A DNA stretch of 64,000 bases from Dyadobacter sp. CY356. GTDB lineage: Bacteria; Bacteroidota; Bacteroidia; Cytophagales; Spirosomataceae. The stretch spans positions 186,001 to 250,000 of the forward strand of contig NZ_JAJTSZ010000009.1 of assembly GCF_021440195.1 (NCBI RefSeq), written 5' to 3'. Made by a program: the position numbers and the translations under genes. The notes beneath the pieces were generated by a model. That model was not told the origin of the DNA. It worked only from the letters and a program-made list of their open reading frames with translations, and searched no databases. Shown piece after piece: positions 27,071-33,333 of this stretch; positions within the stretch are counted from its first letter, which is position 1, and each line of letters starts with the position of its first letter.

Positions 27071-27106
27071 AAGTCAGGAACCGGAAAACTTTCGGATTCC
27101 TGACTT
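27071..27106 (+). terminator. Strong hairpin between atpA and atpG
   Basis: AAGTCAGGAACCG (27071-27083) pairs with CGGATTCCTGACTT (27093-27106), with a single bulged A and a 9-base loop. It has no long T-run. Lying between the alpha and gamma genes, it could act as an attenuator or RNA-processing/stability element. Alpha and gamma are needed at 3:1, so lowering atpG output would make sense, but that is inference. Confidence 0.6.
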
Positions 27107-27145
27107 CTTGATTACCTCAGGCGGACCGCATTTAATTTCCCTAAG

Positions 27146-28033
27146 ATGGCAAGCTTAAAAGAAGTACGTAACCGGATCGTTTCGGTTAATTCAACCCAGC
27201 AGATAACCAAAGCCATGAAAATGGTGGCAGCTGCAAAATTGCGCAGAGCTCAGGACAATATCATGCAAATGCGTCCTTATGCCCAGAAATTGGGACAAAT
27301 GCTTTCGACAGTATCAGCAGGTTCTGAAAGTTCAGTGGAAAGCCCATTGAAAACAGTTCGTTTTGCTGAAAAAATATTGATCGTCGTTGTAACTTCCGAT
27401 CGTGGATTGTGCGGTGCTTTCAATACAAATATTATTAAAGCTACACTGGCGCTGATTGAAGGAAAATATTCGGTACAGGCCAGCAAAGGAAATGTTGAGA
27501 TTTTTGCGATCGGTAAAAAGGGTGCAGAAGCATTTGTGCGCAGAGGTTTTACTGTGAATACAACTTACACCGATTTATTTACAAGACTTAAATTTGTCAA
27601 TGTAAAAGAAGCAGCAGAAAAAATCATGAAGGACTTTTCGGAAGGCCGTTATGATGTGGTTGACCTGGTTTATAACGAGTTCAAAAACGTTGCTACGCAA
27701 ATCATACATACAGATCCATATTTACCAATCGTTGCGGATACGACTACACAGAAAGTAAAAGCACCGGAAGTTAATTATATATTTGAACCAAACGAGGAAG
27801 AAATTCTTGCTGAATTGATTCCAAAATCGTTGAAAATTATGTTGTACCGTGCCGTTCTTGAATCAAATGCTTCGGAACAAGGTGCCCGTATGACGGCGAT
27901 GGATAAAGCAACTGAAAATGCTCAGGAACTTTTGAAAGAACTTAAATTGGTTTACAACAGAACACGTCAGGCTGCTATTACAACGGAAATTCTTGAAATC
28001 GTTGGTGGTGCTGAAGCGTTAAAAGGTGCATAA
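27146..28033 (+). CDS. atpG: F1Fo ATP synthase subunit gamma
   Basis: The 295-aa protein is the rotating central stalk of F1. It has the typical N-terminal helix (SLKEVRNRIVSVNSTQQITK, AMKMVAAAKLRRAQ), the core Rossmann-like region with VTSDRGLCGAFNTNI (about 85-100) and the C-terminal helix MTAMDKATENAQELLKELKL ending at EILEIVGGAEAL. It follows atpA and is closed by an excellent terminator 27 bases after the stop, so transcription of this ATP synthase segment ends here. Confidence 0.97.
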   Translation: MASLKEVRNRIVSVNSTQQITKAMKMVAAAKLRRAQDNIMQMRPYAQKLGQMLSTVSAGSESSVESPLKTVRFAEKILIVVVTSDRGLCGAFNTNIIKATLALIEGKYSVQASKGNVEIFAIGKKGAEAFVRRGFTVNTTYTDLFTRLKFVNVKEAAEKIMKDFSEGRYDVVDLVYNEFKNVATQIIHTDPYLPIVADTTTQKVKAPEVNYIFEPNEEEILAELIPKSLKIMLYRAVLESNASEQGARMTAMDKATENAQELLKELKLVYNRTRQAAITTEILEIVGGAEALKGA

Positions 28034-28060
28034 TTAGTTTTAAGAACTTATATATTTTGG

Positions 28061-28095
28061 CGAGCGGACCACCTTTGTGGTTCGTTCGTTTTTTT
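28061..28095 (+). terminator. Rho-independent terminator of atpAG
   Basis: CGAGCGGACCAC (28061-28072) and GTGGTTCGTTCG (28077-28088) form a 12-bp stem (two G-T pairs) with the loop CTTT, followed by seven T residues. Confidence 0.88.
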
Positions 28096-28138
28096 ATGCC
28101 CGGTCTGAATAATTATTTTCCCTGAACAATCTTTTTGT

Positions 28139-28281
28139 ATCCGTCCGACTGATAATTTTTTATGCAAAGTTTGAATAAGGGTATCCCGGCTGAACCGTTT
28201 TTTAATATCCGTCCGACGGCAAAAAAGCCGTCGGACGGAACGAGCGACCCGTCGGACGCCTTTTTCTGCCGTCCGACGGGT
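28139..28281. repeat. Cluster of CCGTCCGACGG motifs with a perfect 12-bp hairpin
   Basis: The core ccgtccgac(gg) or its complement occurs five times: 28141, 28209, 28227, 28248 and 28269. The copies at 28209-28220 and 28227-28238 form a perfect 12-bp GC-rich stem with a loop of six A residues. The last two copies form another potential stem across gcctttttct. The cluster is non-coding, much more GC-rich than its AT-rich flanks, and lies between the atpAG terminator and the LolA-like gene. Confidence 0.75.
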
Positions 28282-28387
28282 AATAAAAATTAATTCACTC
28301 AGCAGCAATAATATCCACTCCTCCTCAATCCAATTCACAATTAGATTATTATTCCCTAGTTTTACACTTTATCAAAACAAACTCCAC

Positions 28388-29125
28388 ATGCTCAAAAAAA
28401 CCTGTTTTAAGTCGCTTTTACTTTTAGTCCTTTCTGGAATATTTTCTTCTGCATTTGCGCAAAAAACACTGGATGAAATTGTTGCTTTGCACCTAACCGC
28501 CATGGGCGGTACAGAAAAATTGTCGAAACTGAAAAGTGTTAAAATCACCGCAGAAATGGATGTGATGAAAATGCAGATTCCTGTTACTACGACCATCGTT
28601 CAGGACCGCGGTTTTCGTAGTGAGACCGTTGTTCAAGGATCAACCATTACCCAGGTTATTGATAATAACACCGGCTGGTCAATTAATCCAATGGCAGGGC
28701 AAACAAAAGCCACACCACTTCCTGATGAAGTAGTAAAATCGCTTTCTGCGGAAACTGATCTGACCGGTTTGTATAATTACAAGGAAAAAGGCCAGACGCT
28801 AACATTAGATGGTGAAGAAGATCTTGGAGGTGCCAAAGTTTATAAGGTGACACAAAACCTGAAAAATGGCTCAAAACGCACCAACTACATTTCTCAGGAT
28901 ACTTACTATATTTTAAAAGTGGTAGCGTCAGTGACCGTTCAGGGACAGCAAATCCAATCCAAAAATACGCAGTCGGATTTCAGACAGATTGATGGCATCA
29001 CTTATCCGTTTACATCAGAGGTAGAAACTTCTGCTATGCCGGGTGCGACGATGGCTATGAAAATTAAAACGTTAGAAGTCAACCCAAAAATTGATGAAGC
29101 GATTTTTGTTATGCCAAAAGAATAA
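28388..29125 (+). CDS. LolA-like secreted outer-membrane lipoprotein-sorting fold protein
   Basis: The 245-aa protein has a signal peptide (1-25, ending SAFAQ) and a beta-rich body typical of the LolA/LolB superfamily: LDEIVALHLTAMGGTEKLSK, then TTTIVQDRGFRSETVVQGST, then paired strands to IDEAIFVMPKE. The opening LHLTAMGGTEKL pattern is common in Bacteroidota proteins annotated as outer-membrane lipoprotein-sorting protein. True LolA function is not implied, since such paralogs vary in role. It is a single gene closed by a strong terminator. Confidence 0.75.
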   Translation: MLKKTCFKSLLLLVLSGIFSSAFAQKTLDEIVALHLTAMGGTEKLSKLKSVKITAEMDVMKMQIPVTTTIVQDRGFRSETVVQGSTITQVIDNNTGWSINPMAGQTKATPLPDEVVKSLSAETDLTGLYNYKEKGQTLTLDGEEDLGGAKVYKVTQNLKNGSKRTNYISQDTYYILKVVASVTVQGQQIQSKNTQSDFRQIDGITYPFTSEVETSAMPGATMAMKIKTLEVNPKIDEAIFVMPKE

Positions 29126-29157
29126 AAGAAAGTAAATATCTGTTTATCAATACTTTA

Positions 29158-29190
29158 ATTCTCAATCCAAAAAGATTGAGAATTTTTTTT
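29158..29190 (+). terminator. Rho-independent terminator after the LolA-like gene
   Basis: ATTCTCAATC (29158-29167) and GATTGAGAAT (29174-29183) form a perfect 10-bp stem with a six-base loop, followed by a run of T. Confidence 0.9.
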
Positions 29191-29271
29191 GCACAATGTT
29201 AAACTTTTTGCGACATTTACATGTATATACATTAAATGTAGAAACATATTAATTTAAAACGATCATAGATT

Positions 29272-29808
29272 ATGTCAACTAAAACATCATGGGTTATTGA
29301 CCCAACGCATTCAGAAATTCAGTTCAAAGTAAAACACCTTGTCATTTCAACCGTAACAGGTTCATTCAAAACTTTTGAAGGTTCTGTTGAAACAGATGGT
29401 GACGATTTGACCACAGCAAATGTTCAGTTTTCTGCTGATGTAGCCAGTATCGATACCAACCAGACACAACGTGATGAGCACCTTCGTTCAGGTGACTTCT
29501 TTGACGCTGAAAACTATCCAAAGCTGACTTTCGCTTCAACCGGTTTAGAAAAAACGGGTGAAGATACTTATAAATTAAAAGGCGATCTGACCATTAAAGG
29601 CACAACCAAATCAGTAGTTCTTGATGCAGAATATGGTGGAGCAATGACTGATTTTTATGGTCAAAGCAAAGCAGGATTTGAAATCAACGGTAAAATCAGC
29701 CGTAAAGAATTTGGACTTACATGGAGCGCAACAACAGAAGCGGGTGGCGTAGTGGTAGGTGATGAAATTAAACTGGCAATCAATATCCAATTGATTAAAC
29801 AAGCATAA
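29272..29808 (+). CDS. YceI-family protein without signal peptide
   Basis: At 178 aa, this protein begins directly with the conserved YceI start WVIDPTHSEIQFKVKHLVIS and has TVTGSFKTFEGSVET, RDEHLRSGDFFDAENYPKL and FGLTWSATTEAGGVVVGDEI. It matches the polyisoprenoid-binding YceI fold more closely than the secreted paralog at 4102. Without a leader it should be cytoplasmic, as for many Bacteroidota YceI paralogs. The role is unknown. It is monocistronic, with a terminator on each side. Confidence 0.93.
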   Translation: MSTKTSWVIDPTHSEIQFKVKHLVISTVTGSFKTFEGSVETDGDDLTTANVQFSADVASIDTNQTQRDEHLRSGDFFDAENYPKLTFASTGLEKTGEDTYKLKGDLTIKGTTKSVVLDAEYGGAMTDFYGQSKAGFEINGKISRKEFGLTWSATTEAGGVVVGDEIKLAINIQLIKQA

Positions 29809-29828
29809 TTTCCGGAATCAAAAGTTCG

Positions 29829-29877
29829 AGTGGACAGAAAGAAGTAAGTATAAACTTCTCTTTGTCCACTTTTTTTG
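29829..29877 (+). terminator. Rho-independent terminator after the second yceI
   Basis: AGTGGACAGAAAGAAGT (from 29829) pairs with ACTTCTCTTTGTCCACT (to 29870) with one mismatch around an eight-base loop, followed by TTTTTT. Confidence 0.87.
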
Positions 29878-29941
29878 TTTGCAATTGGTTATAATTACAA
29901 AATTTATCAATCATAAAAAGCGTAATATTTTTCGAACTAGA

Positions 29942-29949
29942 TACTTTTG
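29942..29949 (+). promoter_or_regulatory. Promoter-like box upstream of the GHMP kinase gene
   Basis: TACTTTTG fits the Bacteroidota -7 consensus TAnnTTTG and lies 76 bases before the TTG start of the sugar kinase gene. No -33 element was recognised. Confidence 0.35.
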
Positions 29950-30025
29950 GCCTGAATATAATTTAAGGGACAAATGTTAAGAGTGTCGTCAATTAGTTAC
30001 TATTTTTGACAAAAAAAGACTCACT

Positions 30026-31021
30026 TTGATCATTGAAACGCGCGCTTACGCCCGGGCCGGGCTGCTGGGAAATCCTTCAGATGGTTTTTTTGGAAAAACA
30101 ATATCAATTTCTGTCCGGAACTTCGGTGCATCTATTTCATTATACGAATCTCCTGAACTGCATATAGAGCCGGAGCCACAGGATGGCAGCACTTTCCGGA
30201 GCATTTTCCATTTGCGGGAATCTGTCAGCATGTTGGGTTACAACGGCGGTATTCCGCTTATTAAAGCAGGAATAAAGAAATTTGCTGATTACTGCGAAGA
30301 CAATAACATCAAATTACCAAACCGCAATTTCACGGTCAGGTATCGCTCGTCGATTCCCCGGCAGGTTGGTATGTCCGGATCGAGCGCCATTGTCGTTGCA
30401 CTGTTTCGTGCATTGATGCAGTTTTACAAAGTCGAAATTCCAATTGAAATACTCCCGCAGCTCGTGATGGTTTCTGAAACAGAGGAACTCGGCATTGCAG
30501 CCGGCTTGCAGGACCGCGTCATCCAATGTTACGAAGGGTGTGTTTACATGGATTTTGACAAAACCCTGATTGAAAAACAGGGTCATGGACTCTATGAAAG
30601 GATAGATCCCGCTTTACTTCCGAAGCTATATGTTGCGTACAATACAAATCTGAGCAAGGTTTCAGGGAAAGTCCACAGCGATGTACGGGCCAGATTTGAT
30701 CGCGGCGAACAGGATGTAATTGACGTCCTGGGACAAATAGGCCAGAAAGCAAAAGATGGATTTACGGCATTACAAGAAGGAAGACCCGATGATCTGCATG
30801 AATTAATGAATGAAAATTTCAATCTTCGCTGCAAAATTTATAATGTACCGGAATCTAACAAAAGATTGATCAACGCAGCCAGAGAATGCGGAGCGTCCGC
30901 AAAATTTGCAGGTTCGGGAGGAACAATCATCGGAATTTATAAGGATGACGATATGCTTAACCAGCTTTTTGTCAAACTAAAAAAACATAACGCGAGAGTT
31001 ATTAAGCCATTTGTTATCTGA
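30026..31021 (+). CDS. GHMP-family sugar kinase, glucuronokinase-like
   Basis: The 331-aa protein shows the three GHMP motifs: an N-terminal substrate segment (ARAGLLGNPSDGFFGKTISI), the ATP loop PRQVGMSGSSAIVVAL (about 111-126) and the C-terminal AKFAGSGGTIIGIY (about 290-303). The N-terminal NPSDGFFGKT pattern resembles plant-type glucuronokinases more than galactokinase or mevalonate kinase. A sugar 1-phosphate product would suit the galU-type gene next door. No ATG lies between the upstream stop at 29978-29980 and the conserved start, so a TTG start at 30026 is used, which is unusual and may keep expression low. The exact sugar is inferred. Confidence 0.82.
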   Translation: MIIETRAYARAGLLGNPSDGFFGKTISISVRNFGASISLYESPELHIEPEPQDGSTFRSIFHLRESVSMLGYNGGIPLIKAGIKKFADYCEDNNIKLPNRNFTVRYRSSIPRQVGMSGSSAIVVALFRALMQFYKVEIPIEILPQLVMVSETEELGIAAGLQDRVIQCYEGCVYMDFDKTLIEKQGHGLYERIDPALLPKLYVAYNTNLSKVSGKVHSDVRARFDRGEQDVIDVLGQIGQKAKDGFTALQEGRPDDLHELMNENFNLRCKIYNVPESNKRLINAARECGASAKFAGSGGTIIGIYKDDDMLNQLFVKLKKHNARVIKPFVI

Positions 31022-31221
31022 GCTGTTGGCTATTAGCGATTGGCTTTTAGCTAAATTGCCCGAACCAACGTTTTGTAAAATAGAACTTATTTTTATTAAA
31101 AGATTAGTTAATCACGCACTAACACCTAACCACAACAGCTAAAACCTAAAAATAACTTATACGCGAAAAGTTGCTAGTCCCGCACTAACGCCCAACCGCT
31201 AATAGCTAAAACCTAAAAATA
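31022..31221. repeat. Repeat-rich spacer: inverted segment and two direct copies before galU
   Basis: Two direct copies of about 40 bases are present, cgcactaacacctaacc ... agctaaaacctaaaaata (31115-31154) and cgcactaacgcccaacc ... agctaaaacctaaaaata (31181-31221). The opening gttggctattagcgattggc (31026-31045) and tttagct read as their reverse complement in part. The second copy ends two bases before the galU ATG, so the galU leader lies inside repeat sequence. Confidence 0.7.
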
Positions 31222-31222
31222 T

Positions 31223-32086
31223 ATGATTCGTAAAGCTGTAATTCCTGCCGCCGGACTTGGGACCCGATTTTTACCGGCAACTAAATCGATGCCTAAGGAA
31301 ATGTTACCTATTATTGACATTCCTACCATTCAATACGTTGTACAAGAGGCTGTTGATTCTGGAATTGAAGATATTCTAATTATTTCCGGCAAAGGAAAAC
31401 GCGCCATAGAAGATCATTTTGACAGAAATGTTGAACTTGAATCACGTCTGGAAGAAAAAGAAGATATGATCTGGTTCAATGAAATGCGTCGTTTGGCCGA
31501 TATGGCGAATGTTCATTTTGTGCGTCAGAAAGAAGCGAATGGTTTGGGTGACGCCATTTATTATGCTCGGCATCATGTTGGTAATGAACCATTTGCAGTT
31601 TTATTAGGCGATACGATCATGGATTCTGTTATTCCTGTTACACAGCAATTGATGGATACTTATGAACAATATGGCGGCTCCGTGATCGCGGTGGAACAGG
31701 TTCCTGCTAATAAAGTAAATCGTTATGGTATTGTTGGTGGAAATTCTTTGAGTGATACTATTTTGGAGTTGACTACTTTGGTAGAGAAACCTGCCATTGA
31801 ACTTGCTCCCTCCAATCTGGCCATTGCCGGGCGTTACATTTTGACACCGGAAATTTTCAATACCATTGAACAAACGCCAAAAGGTAAAAACAACGAAATT
31901 CAGTTAACGGATTCGTTATTGCTTCTTTTGAAACGTGAGAATATTTACGCACATCACATTGAAGGAAAACGCCACGACATCGGCGATAAGCTTGATTATC
32001 TTAAAACGACCGTTGAATTTGCTTTGAAAAGAAAAGAATTTGCAGAGCCTTTCAGAAAATTCCTGATTGATCTTTTAAATAAGTAG
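31223..32086 (+). CDS. galU: UTP-glucose-1-phosphate uridylyltransferase
   Basis: GalU makes UDP-glucose from glucose 1-phosphate and UTP, feeding cell-envelope sugar synthesis. The 287-aa protein has the nucleotide-binding start AVIPAAGLGTRFLPATKSMP with KEMLPIIDIPTIQYVV, the metal-binding LLGDTIMD, and the GalU-specific FVRQKEANGLGDAIYYARH and VEKPAIELAPSNLAIAGRYI. It follows the GHMP kinase, so the pair could turn a sugar into its UDP-activated form. A second nucleotidyltransferase with a different specificity lies at 61605. Confidence 0.95.
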   Translation: MIRKAVIPAAGLGTRFLPATKSMPKEMLPIIDIPTIQYVVQEAVDSGIEDILIISGKGKRAIEDHFDRNVELESRLEEKEDMIWFNEMRRLADMANVHFVRQKEANGLGDAIYYARHHVGNEPFAVLLGDTIMDSVIPVTQQLMDTYEQYGGSVIAVEQVPANKVNRYGIVGGNSLSDTILELTTLVEKPAIELAPSNLAIAGRYILTPEIFNTIEQTPKGKNNEIQLTDSLLLLLKRENIYAHHIEGKRHDIGDKLDYLKTTVEFALKRKEFAEPFRKFLIDLLNK

Positions 32087-32109
32087 TTTCCGTTAAACTG
32101 GATAAGCAT

Positions 32110-32799
32110 ATGGCCAAAAATATAATTATAAGCGGTGCATCAGGTGGTTTGGGAAGGGACGTGGTCAAAAAACTTTCTGACCTTGGCAATCATTTATACG
32201 TAACATTTGGATCAAAAAATACCGACACTTTTTCCGGATTTGAAAATGTGACCGGGCAGGTTGTTGATCTGACGAATAATGACGAGTCTGTAAATTTTAT
32301 TGACACCACATTAGAAAAAGCAAAGACTATTCAGGCCGGGATTTTCCTTGTAGGTGCTTATGCACCCGGAGGCTTAGACAAAACGGATGACGCATTGCTG
32401 GCAAAAATGTTCAACCTTAACTTTTTTACTGCTTTCCATCTGGTAAAGCCCTTAATGGAACATTTTAAAGCAAATGGTGGCGGACAATTTATTTTTGTTG
32501 GTGCAAGGCCAGCTTTGGAAGCTGACCAGGGAAAGGGAAATTTTGCTTACGCACTTTCCAAATCACTGGTCTTTAAAATGGCTGAGTTTATAAATGCCGA
32601 AGGGAAAGCGGATAATATCACCGCTACGGTTATTGTCCCAAGCACCATTGATACGCCCACAAATCGTGAAGCAATGCCGGATGCGGATTTTACCAAATGG
32701 ATTTCAGCTTCCGATATCGCAGAAAGCATTGCGTTTATATTGACGGACAGCGGGCAGAAGCTCAGGGAAACGGTTTTCAAAATATACAATAACAGCTGA
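32110..32799 (+). CDS. Short-chain dehydrogenase/reductase
   Basis: The 229-aa cytoplasmic SDR has the classical dinucleotide motif ISGASGGLGRDVV (residues 7-19) and the catalytic YALSK (Tyr-x-x-x-Lys, about 153-157). A Ser is expected upstream around FIFVGARPALE but is replaced in that position by Gly/Ala residues, so the catalytic triad looks incomplete. The C-terminal IVPSTIDTPTNREAMPDADF is typical of SDRs annotated as oxidoreductases of unknown substrate. It starts 23 bases after galU and is likely co-transcribed, then stopped by a bidirectional terminator. Confidence 0.85.
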   Translation: MAKNIIISGASGGLGRDVVKKLSDLGNHLYVTFGSKNTDTFSGFENVTGQVVDLTNNDESVNFIDTTLEKAKTIQAGIFLVGAYAPGGLDKTDDALLAKMFNLNFFTAFHLVKPLMEHFKANGGGQFIFVGARPALEADQGKGNFAYALSKSLVFKMAEFINAEGKADNITATVIVPSTIDTPTNREAMPDADFTKWISASDIAESIAFILTDSGQKLRETVFKIYNNS

Positions 32800-32820
32800 A
32801 AACTGAATAGAAAAACTCAA

Positions 32821-32860
32821 GAAAAAAGTCCGCAAGCTATCCAGCTTGCGGACTTTTTTC
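32821..32860. terminator. Bidirectional terminator
   Basis: GAAAAAAGTCCGCAAGC (32821-32837) pairs perfectly with GCTTGCGGACTTTTTTC (32844-32860) around a six-base loop; the T-runs face both ways. It separates the plus-strand SDR from the convergent minus-strand small gene. Confidence 0.93.
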
Positions 32861-32872
32861 ATTATGACGAAA

Positions 32873-33223
32873 CTAATTTTTCTTCTTTTTGCTCTTTGTT
32901 TTAGGATCAGTATCCGCGTTTGGATCTTTTGATTTTTCAGTTGTTCTGATGACCTCGGCCGGTACTGAAATTTCTCCTGTTTTGTTAATCCTGATTGAAC
33001 CATTCGAATTTATCTGATTGGATACAGGTGCTTTTCCGCCAGGAAACTCATGAATTCCTTCTTTATTTGTTGGAAAGCCGTAGTCAACCATTTCAGAAAA
33101 TTTCGGTTTGATCTGCGCTTTTACAAAAACAACTTCCGAGGACTTTTTTGTTTGTCCGGAAGCAGTTTGAACGACCAATCCCGTGACAAAAATTCCGATC
33201 AAAATTTTGGAATAAAATTTCAC
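32873..33223 (-). CDS. Small secreted basic protein of unknown function
   Basis: The 116-aa protein has a clear signal peptide (MKFYSKILIGIFVTGLVVQT, cleavage likely after ASG-Q around residue 24) and a mature region of about 90 residues with an NSNGSIRINKTGEISVPAEV segment. It ends in a Lys-rich tail (KTKSKKKKN). No family is recognised. The gene sits between a bidirectional terminator and a divergent beta-helix gene. The leader and consistent codon use support coding. Confidence 0.6.
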   Translation of the reverse strand: MKFYSKILIGIFVTGLVVQTASGQTKKSSEVVFVKAQIKPKFSEMVDYGFPTNKEGIHEFPGGKAPVSNQINSNGSIRINKTGEISVPAEVIRTTEKSKDPNADTDPKTKSKKKKN

Positions 33224-33333
33224 AACAGTGAAGTTTAAAGAATGAAAATAGCTTATAACAGGTAGATTGAGAAGAAAAAACCCTTAAACTGAAAAGGTAA
33301 CGACAGAATAAAACTCACATCAACGTTGACAAT

